The notes beneath the pieces were generated by a model. The model made no database searches. It saw only the letters and a list, made by a program, of their open reading frames with translations, and was not told where the DNA came from. This document shows, in pieces, positions 8,310 through 16,564 of a DNA stretch of 26,721 nucleotides (within the stretch, counting starts at the first letter, position 1; the number at the start of each line of letters is the position of its first letter). The stretch is from positions 1 through 26,721 of the forward strand of contig JAJZGH010000027.1 in the NCBI GenBank assembly GCA_021798635.1. Direction: 5' to 3'. The position numbers and the translations under genes were made by a program. The stretch comes from Planctomycetota bacterium. GTDB lineage: Bacteria; Planctomycetota; Phycisphaerae; WQYP01.

Positions 8310-9626
8310 ATGGCGTTTGCCGGCCCAGTTCTACTTAAGCGTATTCCGGATGATCCGGCGAAGCGCAAGCTCATCAACATCGATGAATATATGGCGACCG
8401 GTGGTTATGAATCGCTGCGTAAAGCCCAGGCGATGACGCCGGAGCAGATCATACAACTGGTAATCGATTCGAATTTGCGCGGGCGCGGGGGGGCGGGATT
8501 TCCCTGTGGATCGAAATGGAAGTTTTTACCCAAGGACCTGCATCCGCGCTATCTGGCGGTTAATTTTGATGAATCTGAGCCGGGAACTTTTAAAGACCGT
8601 TACCTGGCGGAACATGATCCCCATGTGCTGCTGGAAGGTATCGCCATCGCGGCGTTCGCCAACCATATTACTAATAGCTATATTTACATACGTGGTGAAT
8701 ACCACCTGCAAGCGAAAATTCTTGAAACGGCTTTAGAAGAAGCCTATGCCAAAGGAATTTTCGGGCAGAAGATTCCGGGTACGGATATTGTACATAACTG
8801 TTATGTACATCGCGGAGCCGGGGCCTATATATGCGGTGAAGAGACCGGGTTGCTGGAATCTCTGGAAGGCAAGCGCGGCTGGCCCCGCATCAAGCCGCCA
8901 TTCCCCGCCATCGCCGGGGCGTTTGCGAAACCCACCATTATTAATAACGTGGAAACCTTGGCCTGCCTGCCGTACATCATTGAATATGGCGCGGACTGGT
9001 TCAAGTCCATGGGGACAGCCTCTTCGGCGGGGCCGAAACTTTTCGGCGTCAGCGGATTGGTGCATAAGCCGGGGGTTTATGAAGAAGAGCTGGGCATTAA
9101 GATGTCCACCCTGATTGAAAAATATGCCGGCGGAATAAAAGGTGGGAAATACCGCGCTGCAATTCCGGGCGGCGTATCCATGGGGGTTCTGGGCACGGAC
9201 CAGTACGATGCAGAACTTGATTTTGACATTGGAAAAAAATATAACGTGCTGGGCTTGGGAACCGCCGGTGTGATTGTCATGACCGACAAAACAGATCTGG
9301 TGGTGATGCTGCGGAATATCGTCCGTTTCTTTGCCCATGAAAGCTGCGGCCAATGTACGCCATGTCGGGAAGGTACCGCATGGATGCACAAAATGCTTAA
9401 TCGTATTGTGGCCGGGTATGGTAAGCCGCGGGACTTTGACTTGCTGATGGAAATTGGCCTAAGTATGGGGTCCATGCCGGGTACAACCATTTGCGGTTTG
9501 GCGGATGGTGCGAATTGGGCGGTGCGAACCTTCCTGCAAAAATTCCCGGAAGATTTCAAAGCCCGTTTAAAATCGGATCATGTGCAGGGCGTGACGCTGG
9601 ATGCACAAGCCGCCGCAGCGGTGTAA
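8310..9626 (+). CDS. nuoF: NADH-quinone oxidoreductase subunit F (51-kDa, NADH/FMN binding)
   Basis: A 438-residue NuoF, the subunit that oxidises NADH through FMN and passes electrons to the N3 [4Fe-4S] cluster. It shows the glycine-rich nucleotide loop RGRGGAGFPCGSKW (from about residue 57), the FMN block NFDESEPGTFKDR, GAYICGEETGLLESLEG, and cluster ligands C346, C349 and C352 (ESCGQCTPCREG) plus C395 (TTICGLADG). The start at 8310 (MAFAGPVL) was preferred over an upstream in-frame start at 8262 because AGGAAAGG at 8295-8302 sits seven bases ahead. Length and motif order are normal. Lies between nuoE and nuoG. Confidence 0.97.
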   Translation: MAFAGPVLLKRIPDDPAKRKLINIDEYMATGGYESLRKAQAMTPEQIIQLVIDSNLRGRGGAGFPCGSKWKFLPKDLHPRYLAVNFDESEPGTFKDRYLAEHDPHVLLEGIAIAAFANHITNSYIYIRGEYHLQAKILETALEEAYAKGIFGQKIPGTDIVHNCYVHRGAGAYICGEETGLLESLEGKRGWPRIKPPFPAIAGAFAKPTIINNVETLACLPYIIEYGADWFKSMGTASSAGPKLFGVSGLVHKPGVYEEELGIKMSTLIEKYAGGIKGGKYRAAIPGGVSMGVLGTDQYDAELDFDIGKKYNVLGLGTAGVIVMTDKTDLVVMLRNIVRFFAHESCGQCTPCREGTAWMHKMLNRIVAGYGKPRDFDLLMEIGLSMGSMPGTTICGLADGANWAVRTFLQKFPEDFKARLKSDHVQGVTLDAQAAAAV

Positions 9627-9700
9627 AAAACGAATCCGCGGGAAGCGGAAAAACCTGTCCGCAAATAATTGTGGACACAATGCTATAAGGTGTGATTTTT

Positions 9701-11326
9701 ATGCCCACAATGGACGTTGACGGAAAAAAAATTGCCTGGGATGGCAAAAAAATGATCCTCCAGGCCTGCCTTGATGCCGGCATGGAGATTCCGCATTATT
9801 GTTATCATCAGGGCCTTTCAATTGTGGCAAGCTGCCGGATTTGTCTGGTGGAAATTGAATCTCCGGATCCGAAAGATCCCGCTAAGCTGGTCAAAGTTCC
9901 CAAGCTGGTGCCGAGTTGCCAGACGCCCGCCGTCGATGGCATGAAAGTCCATAGCATTTCCCCCAAATCACGGGCTAACCAGAAAGCGGTTATGGAATTT
10001 CTGCTGTTGAACCATCCGCTGGACTGCCCGGTGTGCGATCAGGCCGGCGAATGCCACCTGCAGGATTACAGCTATGAGTATGGCCGGTCGGAAAGTCGTT
10101 TTGAAGAGGACAAAGCCAAAAAGCCCAAAAAAGACATTGGCAAGCATGTTGTGCTCTACAGCGATCGCTGCATCATGTGTACGCGTTGCGTGCGATTCAC
10201 GCGGGAAATTTCCGGCACCGGTGAATTGGCCGTATTTGGGCGCGGCCATCGTGAAGAAATTGATGTTTTTCAAGGCCAATCTCTGGATAACCCGCTTTCC
10301 GGCAATGTCATAGATATTTGCCCGGTTGGCGCGCTGTTGGATAAAGATTTCCTGTTTACCCAGCGGGTCTGGTTTTTGAAAAAAACTCCCAGCATTTCCC
10401 CTTTTTCCAGCGGCGGGGAAAATATTTCCATTGAGCATAATCAGGGACGCGTCTATCGCATCAAACCCCGATTCAACGCGGATGTCAACAAATGGTGGAT
10501 TTCCGATGACATCCGTTACGGATGGGATTTTATTCACAACAATCGCTTGCAGACTCCGGCGGCCAAAGGTGTGCCGCAGGAATTATCCGCAGCGCAGAGC
10601 ATCGGCCAACTTGATCAGGCGGTGAAAAAATCCGCGGTGACACCGGGTGCGACACTACTTGTTCTTAGCGCCTTTGATTCAACGGAAGAAATGTTCCTTG
10701 CCGCGCAGTGGGTCCGCCGTATTGATCCGCAAGCGTGGCTGACGTTGGCCGAGCCGAAGGTTGACGGCGAAGATCAGGTTTTCAAAAATCCCACGACCGG
10801 GGCTGTAACCTACACGCTTCGTGCGGAAAAGGCTCCTAATCGGCGGGGTGCCGAGAAGGTCCTGGCGAAACTGGCGGGTAATGTATGCAAGCTCGCGGAT
10901 GTACAGGGTAAAATAAAAGCCGGTCAGGTTAAAACAGCTCTGGTTCTGGCTGATCCCTTTGGCCATGCTGATGCAACATTGCAGACCGCCGTGGGGGGCG
11001 TGGAGACACTGTTGGTATTAAGCACCCGCCCGGACGGCTTGGTGTCGCAGGCCTCTTTGGCGTTGCCGGTATGCACGTGGGCGGAAAAGTCTGGCGTCTT
11101 TGAAAATTATTCGGGGCTGATTCAGTCCTTTAAGCAGGCCATTACTCCCTTGGAAAATACGCGGTCTACGGGCAGCATTTTCTGGGATTTGATGGACTTG
11201 GCTGGCACGTATGACCCCGCGGCCGTGCGGCGGATGATGTCGGAGTTGGGCTTGGCAGAATATGCCGCAGTGGTGCTGCCGGAACACCACGAAAAAATTG
11301 AATTAATGCAGTTCACGGACTTGTAA
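9701..11326 (+). CDS. nuoG: NADH-quinone oxidoreductase subunit G (short form)
   Basis: A 541-residue NuoG, the iron-sulphur subunit that carries electrons from NuoF towards NuoB. The N-terminal part has the [2Fe-2S] ferredoxin block (HYCYHQGLSIVASCRICLVE, then PSCQTP), the His/Cys [4Fe-4S] block HPLDCPVCDQAGECHLQDY, and the ferredoxin-like block DRCIMCTRCVRF with DICPVGAL. The remaining 330 residues are a reduced molybdopterin-oxidoreductase-like domain, much shorter than in E. coli NuoG (about 900 residues) and with no visible cofactor site. ATG 9701 follows AAGG at 9687-9690; a GTG at 9692 would be too close to that site. The following kinase gene starts 21 bp after the stop. Complex I genes nuoH to nuoN are absent from the downstream side. 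Confidence 0.95.
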   Translation: MPTMDVDGKKIAWDGKKMILQACLDAGMEIPHYCYHQGLSIVASCRICLVEIESPDPKDPAKLVKVPKLVPSCQTPAVDGMKVHSISPKSRANQKAVMEFLLLNHPLDCPVCDQAGECHLQDYSYEYGRSESRFEEDKAKKPKKDIGKHVVLYSDRCIMCTRCVRFTREISGTGELAVFGRGHREEIDVFQGQSLDNPLSGNVIDICPVGALLDKDFLFTQRVWFLKKTPSISPFSSGGENISIEHNQGRVYRIKPRFNADVNKWWISDDIRYGWDFIHNNRLQTPAAKGVPQELSAAQSIGQLDQAVKKSAVTPGATLLVLSAFDSTEEMFLAAQWVRRIDPQAWLTLAEPKVDGEDQVFKNPTTGAVTYTLRAEKAPNRRGAEKVLAKLAGNVCKLADVQGKIKAGQVKTALVLADPFGHADATLQTAVGGVETLLVLSTRPDGLVSQASLALPVCTWAEKSGVFENYSGLIQSFKQAITPLENTRSTGSIFWDLMDLAGTYDPAAVRRMMSELGLAEYAAVVLPEHHEKIELMQFTDL

Positions 11327-11347
11327 TAATTATTCGGTGGAGAATTT

Positions 11348-12475
11348 ATGGCGGAAACAACACGTGCGGCAATCTGTCTAGCGGTGTCAAGTAAACTCTC
11401 CAAGGTGGATGTTGCGTCCATCGGCGCGGTCATCGGCTTAGACGGTTTTGTTGATGAAATTTCCCAGGTTGTCGATAAACGCGCCAGCGCCGGCGAGTTT
11501 GACCGTCTGGCTACCATCGAAGGATTCGCCAACCGCATCCGGGATGCCCGGGGGCAAAGTGCCAATATTGAAGTGGTTGTAAAACTGCAGAAGCTCGGCG
11601 GCAATGGGCCGATCATGGCCAACGCTCTGGCGGCCATCGGCCTGGGTGTGACCTGCATCGGCAGCTTGGGCTTTCCCGATATTCATCCGGTTTTTCATGA
11701 GCTTGCCAAGCATGCCCGGGTCCTGAGTATTGCCGAGGCATGTCATACCGATGCGCTGGAATTTGACGACGGCAAAATTATGCTCGGCAAACTCACGCCC
11801 ACCGCTGAGATCACCTGGGACACCTTGGTGTCACGCATTGGCATTGATGAAATGGTCAGCCTGGTGGCGTCATCGCGGCTCATCGGAACGGTGAACTGGA
11901 CCATGTTGCCCTACATGAATGATATCTGGCGGCGTATGGCCGCTGATGTGTTGCCGGAGGTGCCACCGGGCGAGAGGACTTTATTTGTTGATCTGGCTGA
12001 TCCGGAAAAGCGCACGCGCGAAGACTTGCGTACAGGGCTGGATGTTTTGGCGGTTTTTAAGCCTTTTATGCATGTCATTCTGGGCTTGAATCTTAAAGAA
12101 GCCACGCAGGTGGCTGCCGCGCTGGACATACCGGTTTCCGCCGATCCCGAAAAGGAAATCGAAGCTCTCGCCGTTGCAATAAGAAAGAAAATGGACCTTG
12201 GAACCGTCGTGATTCACCCGCGGTCCGGAGGTGCCGCCGCGGATGCCAATGGCTCAGCGTGTTTTGCCGGACCCTTCGTTAAACACCCGAAAATCAGCAC
12301 CGGGGCCGGTGATCACTTTAACGCGGGTTTTTCTGCTGGGCGGCTGCTGGGGCTTAACCTTGCGGAATCGTTGTGCATGGGGACAGCCACCAGCGGATTC
12401 TACGTGCGCAACGCCGCGAGTCCATCGCTGGCGGATCTGGTGGAATTTATCCGCGACCTGCCAGCTCCGCAGTAA
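11348..12475 (+). CDS. PfkB-family carbohydrate kinase
   Basis: A 375-residue ribokinase/PfkB-fold protein, expected to phosphorylate a sugar or nucleoside with ATP in the cytoplasm. The N-terminal substrate region contains GLDGFVDE and the glycine-rich block KLGGNGPIMANALAAIG; the C-terminal signature STGAGDHFNAGFSAG includes the GAGD anion hole with the catalytic Asp. The usual DT before GAGD is ST. ATG 11348 has GGAG ending five bases upstream. The 21-bp distance to nuoG suggests readthrough from the nuo transcript, but no functional link to complex I is known to me. The substrate cannot be read from the sequence. The next gene is convergent, with 55 bp between the two stops. Confidence 0.85.
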   Translation: MAETTRAAICLAVSSKLSKVDVASIGAVIGLDGFVDEISQVVDKRASAGEFDRLATIEGFANRIRDARGQSANIEVVVKLQKLGGNGPIMANALAAIGLGVTCIGSLGFPDIHPVFHELAKHARVLSIAEACHTDALEFDDGKIMLGKLTPTAEITWDTLVSRIGIDEMVSLVASSRLIGTVNWTMLPYMNDIWRRMAADVLPEVPPGERTLFVDLADPEKRTREDLRTGLDVLAVFKPFMHVILGLNLKEATQVAAALDIPVSADPEKEIEALAVAIRKKMDLGTVVIHPRSGGAAADANGSACFAGPFVKHPKISTGAGDHFNAGFSAGRLLGLNLAESLCMGTATSGFYVRNAASPSLADLVEFIRDLPAPQ

Positions 12476-12530
12476 AGTGTGACATAAAATGTTAGTTCAG
12501 TTCCGTCTGAAAATTACCGTGTCCGCAGTT

Positions 12531-13625
12531 TTACAGCGTCTCGACGGCGCGGGGGAAGCTCCCCAGAACCGCCAGATGCAGACAATGTGAACGCACTTCT
12601 TCCAAGGCTGTTTTAACTGCGGGGTCTTCACTGTGGCCGACCAGATCTGTGAAGAAATAATATTCGAAATTCCGCTTCTGGCTTGGCCGTGTATCAATGT
12701 TGGTAAGATTGATTCCGTGCTTGCGGAACACATCCAGGACATCCACCAGCGCTCCGGATTTGTGGGCTGTGGTGAAGATGATGGAGGTTTTGTCATCACC
12801 ACTGCGGCGCGGAGGCTGGCGGCCGATGACCAGAAATCGCGTGACGTTGTTGGCGTTGTCCTCAATGTTGGCAAAAAGTGTTTTAAGGTTATAAAGCTCT
12901 GCAGCCAGTGCTGAACCGATTGCCGCGGCATGTGTTTCCGCTGCCGCCAATTCAGCGGCTTTGCTGCTGGATGCTACCGGCAGGCGTTGCACATCGGGCA
13001 TAGTGGCATTAAGCCAGCGCCGGCATTGGTTCAACACTTCAGGTTTGCTGTAAACTATTTTCACTTCTGCCGGTTCACACAACGCCAGAAGATGGTGATG
13101 CACAATAATCTGCATTTCCGCGACAATCGTGACGTGGGGGTATTCAATAAACGCATCCATCGTTTCCACGATCCCGCCGATGGTGGAATTTTCAATCGGA
13201 GCCAGCCCCATATCCGCGTGGCCGCGCGCCACTTCGTCAAACACGGCGGCAATATCGGCCACCGGTTCATGATCGACCGACGAACCGAACTTTTTAACCG
13301 ATGCCAAGTGGGAAAAGCTTCCCTTGGGTCCTAAATAAGCGATACGCAAGGGTTTTTCCAGAGAAAAACTGCCGGACATTAATTCCCGGTAAATGGCCTC
13401 CAGGCATGAATCCGGAAGCGGGCCGCCGACACTTTTATTGGCTTTGCGAATTCGCTCCAAAACAATTTTTTCCCGATCCGGTGCGTAGACTGGCGCATTG
13501 GATTGCTGTTTAATTTTGCCTATGTCCACAACAACGCGTGCCCGCGCGTTAAGCAGTTCCACAATATTATGATCAAGTTGATCAATGCGCTCTCGAAGGC
13601 CCGCCAATGGATCTGATTCTGTCAT
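12531..13625 (-). CDS. pheA: Bifunctional chorismate mutase / prephenate dehydratase (P-protein)
   Basis: A 364-residue P-protein for phenylalanine synthesis: chorismate to prephenate to phenylpyruvate. Residues 1-90 are an AroQ-type chorismate mutase (LRERIDQLDHNIVELLNAR, IGKIKQ, YAPDREKIVLERI). Residues about 92-270 form the prephenate dehydratase domain (RIAYLGPKGSFSH, APIENSTIGGIVETMDAF, NNVTRFLVIG with the catalytic TRF). A C-terminal ACT domain follows (SGALVDVLDVFRKHGINLTNI). The Phe-sensing ESRP motif is replaced by DTRP. ATG at 13625 is preceded by AAAGGAATT, a good ribosome site. It is the last gene of the minus-strand run behind the tRNA. Confidence 0.95.
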   Translation of the reverse strand: MTESDPLAGLRERIDQLDHNIVELLNARARVVVDIGKIKQQSNAPVYAPDREKIVLERIRKANKSVGGPLPDSCLEAIYRELMSGSFSLEKPLRIAYLGPKGSFSHLASVKKFGSSVDHEPVADIAAVFDEVARGHADMGLAPIENSTIGGIVETMDAFIEYPHVTIVAEMQIIVHHHLLALCEPAEVKIVYSKPEVLNQCRRWLNATMPDVQRLPVASSSKAAELAAAETHAAAIGSALAAELYNLKTLFANIEDNANNVTRFLVIGRQPPRRSGDDKTSIIFTTAHKSGALVDVLDVFRKHGINLTNIDTRPSQKRNFEYYFFTDLVGHSEDPAVKTALEEVRSHCLHLAVLGSFPRAVETL

Positions 13626-13836
13626 AATTCCTTTGCCTCTGTGAAAATGTGGTTCCTGGCGTTACTTTGCTGTGCCGTGGGCTTTCTAAAGTCTCCAAGC
13701 CCTATGCCGCCGGGGGCGTGGAGAGGAGAAAGTAGAGAGTAGACCGCAGGAGGGGTGGCTCGTTTCGGCGACAGCCACATTTGTGTCCCATCCTTGTTTG
13801 CTCTCCTGATCGCCTGCTCCAAATTCTCCTGCTCTA

Positions 13837-13853
13837 TTGGGCCTTTGGCCCAA
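13837..13853 (-). terminator. Hairpin directly 3' of tRNA-Arg
   Basis: A perfect 7-bp stem TTGGGCC/GGCCCAA with a 3-nt loop begins one base after the tRNA discriminator base. On the minus strand it is not followed by a T run, so it could be a processing or weak termination signal rather than a classic intrinsic terminator. Confidence 0.4.
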
Positions 13854-13927
13854 TGCGCCCGGCAGGACTCGAACCTGCAACCTCGTGGTTCGAAGCCACG
13901 CGCTCTATCCAATTGCGCTACGGGCGC
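13854..13927 (-). tRNA. tRNA-Arg (anticodon UCG)
   Basis: A complete 74-nt cloverleaf on the minus strand. The acceptor stem is GCGCCCG/CGGGCGC, the D arm has GCGC...GAGC with GG in the loop, the anticodon stem is CGUGG/CCACG with loop CUUCGAA (anticodon UCG at 13891-13893, reading CGA and related Arg codons), and the T arm is GCAGG-UUCGAGU-CCUGC. The discriminator is A, and CCA is not encoded. It starts 31 bp after the isomerase stop codon and could be processed from that transcript. Confidence 0.97.
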
Positions 13928-13958
13928 TCAAACGAACCGAAGAGAGTTTACCGGCAAA

Positions 13959-14996
13959 TCACTTCCGGTGAAACTGTGCGTCAAAAACAATTTCGCTGGG
14001 TGCGAAATCCAGCTTTCTGACAAATGCGGCTGCCTCGGTGGCACCGTGTTCGCGATCCATGTTCTGGTCTTCCCATTCCACGGATAGCGGCCCCTGGTAC
14101 TGAATTTCATTTAAGGCTCGGATAATTTGTTCGAAATTTACGCTGCCCCGGCCCAATGATCGGAATTCCCAGAACCGCTCCGGATGGCCAAAGGGCAGAT
14201 GACTCCCGAATACGCCGCTACGGCGGGGCACCGAGCTTACCCATGCGTCTTTCATGTGGACATGATAAATCCGGTCCCGAAATTCACGAATAAATTCAAC
14301 GTAGTCCACCGATTGATAGACCAAATGTGAGGGATCAAAATTAAAGCCGAACGCCTTTCGTCCCCCCAGAGCATCTACCGCCATCTTTGCGCTGGCAACA
14401 TCAAAAGCAATTTCTGTGGGATGGGCCTCCAAGGCGAATAGCACATCGTACTGATCAAAAACATCCAGGATCGGATTCCACTGCCTGGCGAAATCGGAAA
14501 AGCCGCTTTCAAGTTGGTGCGGCAGTACCGGTGGAAAGCCGTAGACAAGATGCCAGATGCTGCTTCCGGTGAAGCCGTTGACCACCGCGCGGTGCAATTG
14601 TTTTTTTACGGCGGCGGGGGCGGCATCAAAAAATTTTCGTGCCGCCTGAGCTGTGAGCTTCATTTCTTCCGAAGCGCGTTGCCGCACGCCCGAAGGATCA
14701 CCATTTCCCCAAACAGGGGCTGGCAAAATGGATTTGTGCCGCTGGTCAATATTGTCACACACCGCCTGCCCTACCAGATGGCTGCTGATGGCAAAACATT
14801 TCAGGCCATAACGCGTAAGCGTATCCCATTTCTTTTTAATATAACCCCGCTGCTCCAGCGCCCGATGAACCTCGAAATGATCTCCCCAGCAGGCCAGTTC
14901 GAGACCATCATAGCCGAAAGCTTTGGCTTTTTTGCACAGCGTTTCAAAGGGGATATCCGCCCATTGTCCGGTGAAAAGTGTTACAGCTCTGGCCAT
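13959..14996 (-). CDS. Sugar phosphate isomerase/epimerase (xylose isomerase-like TIM barrel)
   Basis: A 345-residue AP-endonuclease-2/xylose-isomerase-like TIM barrel protein, a family that isomerises or epimerises sugars or inositols using a divalent metal. The strand-end residues expected to bind metal are visible: E in [10 protein letters not shown] and H in [12 protein letters not shown] in YHVHMKDAW and E in [10 protein letters not shown]. The N-terminus [14 protein letters not shown] and ELACWGDHF is typical of a subgroup common in environmental bacteria. I chose ATG 14996 (MARAVTLF), with GGAG ten bases upstream; an in-frame ATG at 15017 adds seven residues. The upstream neighbour on the same strand is a MarR-type regulator, and tRNA-Arg lies 31 bp downstream. 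The substrate is unknown. Confidence 0.85.
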   Translation of the reverse strand: MARAVTLFTGQWADIPFETLCKKAKAFGYDGLELACWGDHFEVHRALEQRGYIKKKWDTLTRYGLKCFAISSHLVGQAVCDNIDQRHKSILPAPVWGNGDPSGVRQRASEEMKLTAQAARKFFDAAPAAVKKQLHRAVVNGFTGSSIWHLVYGFPPVLPHQLESGFSDFARQWNPILDVFDQYDVLFALEAHPTEIAFDVASAKMAVDALGGRKAFGFNFDPSHLVYQSVDYVEFIREFRDRIYHVHMKDAWVSSVPRRSGVFGSHLPFGHPERFWEFRSLGRGSVNFEQIIRALNEIQYQGPLSVEWEDQNMDREHGATEAAAFVRKLDFAPSEIVFDAQFHRK

Positions 14997-15065
14997 TAGT
15001 GTGTCACTCCGTGTCATAGGTTCTCAGTGGGGGCCTTTGGAAGAATCAAACGAACGGAAACGAGA

Positions 15066-15557
15066 TTAATCGTCCGTTGCGTCGTCTTCGGCAGCGTCAT
15101 CGCGATCATATAGTTTTCTCATCTGGCCGCAGACGCGGATAAAATCCAAGCGATCTTTTTCCGTCAGGCGGTTTAAAAGTTCCAGCGTGCGGCCGATGCG
15201 GGAACTGATAAAGTCTGAATACGCGGTTCGGCCGTCGTCGGTGAGCCGCACATCGATTTTGCGTTTATCTTCCTGGTTGAGTTCACAGCGAATTAAGGGT
15301 GCGTCAAAATCGTTTTCCAGGGATCGGATAATGCGTGACATCTGGGCGGGCACCACGTGAATGGCCCGTTGTAAATCACCGACAGTTTGCGGCTCTCCGC
15401 CGGTGACAATGGAATCAAGTGTGAGAAATTGCGATTCTGAAAGTTCCTCTTCTCCCAGATGTCGCGTGGCCAAGCGTTGCCGCCAGGACATTTTGGTAAG
15501 GCCGAAAATTTCGTCCGCCATTTTTCTAAGAGATTCATCGGGGCGATGATCAGTCAT
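15066..15557 (-). CDS. MarR-family transcriptional regulator
   Basis: A 163-residue winged-helix protein. The central part fits MarR: a helix-turn-helix (QTVGDLQRAIHVVPAQMSRI, then IRSLE) followed by the wing DKRKIDVRLTDDGR, flanked by helices for dimerisation. The C-terminus is very acidic (DRDDAAEDDATDD). ATG 15557 is preceded by GGAG five bases upstream, better than an in-frame start at 15584. It lies 69 bp upstream of the isomerase on the same strand and may control it or its own promoter. The ligand is unknown. Confidence 0.85.
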   Translation of the reverse strand: MTDHRPDESLRKMADEIFGLTKMSWRQRLATRHLGEEELSESQFLTLDSIVTGGEPQTVGDLQRAIHVVPAQMSRIIRSLENDFDAPLIRCELNQEDKRKIDVRLTDDGRTAYSDFISSRIGRTLELLNRLTEKDRLDFIRVCGQMRKLYDRDDAAEDDATDD

Positions 15558-15602
15558 GGGCGCTCCAAATTCCGCGAAATACAATACTACACCCTGCGAA
15601 TT

Positions 15603-15631
15603 ATATTAACCAGATGTAAAATAATCGCCAA
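15603..15631 (-). promoter_or_regulatory. Possible promoter of the marR-isomerase run
   Basis: On the minus strand TTGGCG (15626-15631) and TAATAT (15603-15608) are 17 bp apart, and an overlapping perfect TATAAT lies at 15600-15605. The start codon is about 45 bp downstream. The AT-rich context supports a promoter, but the exact elements are uncertain. Confidence 0.35.
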
Positions 15632-15689
15632 GAGGGGGCGTTGTCAAAGTCATTCAACGGCGGGTTCCATTCCAACTAATCGCCGGGTT

Positions 15690-15815
15690 GCGACGGCGTG
15701 ATTTTTAGCCTCTTGGGCACCATCGTGTCATAGAGCACCGTGGTGATAACCCGGTGGTTGAGGGGGGCGGCACAGGATCAACCACCGGATTATCATCCGG
15801 TGCTCTACAAGTAGC
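15690..15815. repeat. Palindromic intergenic repeat, copy A
   Basis: An approximately 125-bp repeat that recurs at 17461-17583 in the same orientation; shared blocks include GACGGCGT, GGATCAACCACCGGATT and CCGGTGCTCTACAAG. In this copy the core 15731-15807 is an almost perfect inverted repeat: arms 15731-15761 and 15778-15807 pair over about 30 bp (TAGAGCACCG with CGGTGCTCTA, CCGGTGGTTGA with TCAACCACCGG) around a G-rich 16-nt loop. This is the architecture of REP/MITE-type non-coding elements. A short minus-strand reading frame across it appears to be a by-product. Confidence 0.8.
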
Positions 15816-15857
15816 GCCGGTGGTGTACCTCAATGCGATGGTCCAGCCGCACCGAGC

Positions 15858-15899
15858 AAAAAAAAAACGTGATGCAGGTTCGAGGGCCTGCACCACGTT
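15858..15899 (-). terminator. Intrinsic terminator of the pseudopilin operon
   Basis: On the minus strand a 13-bp stem (AACGTGGTGCAGG with CCTGCATCACGTT, one G-T wobble) and an 8-nt loop run into about ten consecutive T residues. It lies 30 bp after the stop codon of the last gene of the pair. A textbook intrinsic terminator in this direction only. Confidence 0.88.
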
Positions 15900-15929
15900 T
15901 TAAGGAAGTAGCTATTTTATGGCTGCGGC

Positions 15930-16529
15930 TCAGTGGCTGTTATGCATGGCCATGAAGAATCCGGTCATTGCGGCGTGCATCTCGGGATTTCCGCTGATGA
16001 GGTGGTTGGCCATCATTTGAGGCAATCGCGTTGCGAAATTGCCACGGCCGCCTGGGCCACCGTGGTGACCACCGGGGCCGCCGCCAGGACCGCCGCCCGC
16101 GGCGCGATGCTGCTTCCAGCGGGCGCGCATTGCGGCAAAGCGTGCTTTGGCCGCGGCTACGATGGCGGCCTGCTGCGCGGCATTGGCATGGGCAAACGCC
16201 AGGAAAAAAGCCTGCATTTGAATGCGGCGTTTCATGAACATGGCATGGCGCTGGGCTTGGGTCATTTTTAGCCAATCCCCACGATGAAAGCCGGCAGGGG
16301 GGCCAAACATCGGGAACTGCGGTACTTGGCCTTTCCAACCGGCCAGCACTTTTGCGACCTGCGGTGCGACATTGTCGCGCGGGGCCGCAGCTCTGGTCCG
16401 CATAAACATCCAGCCATACACAACGACGATGGCCAGAAGCAGGGCCGCCAACGTAACAAGTTGCTTACGGTCTTTGACGAATCGACGGGTCGAAGCCCAT
16501 TGTTTTTTGATTTGATCAGGCGCGGTCAT
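15930..16529 (-). CDS. Hypothetical one-pass membrane protein with Gly/His-rich segment
   Basis: A 199-residue protein I do not recognise. Residues 1-23 are basic and cytoplasmic-like, and 24-43 form a single membrane helix (LVTLAALLLAIVVVYGWMFM), so the rest probably lies outside the cytoplasm. The outer part has helices rich in Met, Gln, Arg and Ala, including KMTQAQRHAMFMKRR, faintly like the LTxxQ repeats of Spy/CpxP-type periplasmic proteins. A Gly/Pro/His segment at 145-163 (GGGPGGGPGGHHGGPGGRG) is followed by a Met/His-rich tail ending in MHNSH. ATG 16529 has GGAG eight bases upstream. It starts 35 bp after the pseudopilin stop and is ended by a strong terminator, so the two are an operon. 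Metal binding by the His/Met-rich part is a guess. Confidence 0.75.
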   Translation of the reverse strand: MTAPDQIKKQWASTRRFVKDRKQLVTLAALLLAIVVVYGWMFMRTRAAAPRDNVAPQVAKVLAGWKGQVPQFPMFGPPAGFHRGDWLKMTQAQRHAMFMKRRIQMQAFFLAFAHANAAQQAAIVAAAKARFAAMRARWKQHRAAGGGPGGGPGGHHGGPGGRGNFATRLPQMMANHLISGNPEMHAAMTGFFMAMHNSH

Positions 16530-16564
16530 GGTAAAATCTCCAATGAATGAGAACGGATAGCTGG

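Noticed and set aside
15705..15896. 63-codon minus-strand frame over repeat copy A
   Set aside because: It shares NPVVDPVP with the frame over copy B (17351-17611) only because both cross the same non-coding repeat, and it runs into the terminator region.
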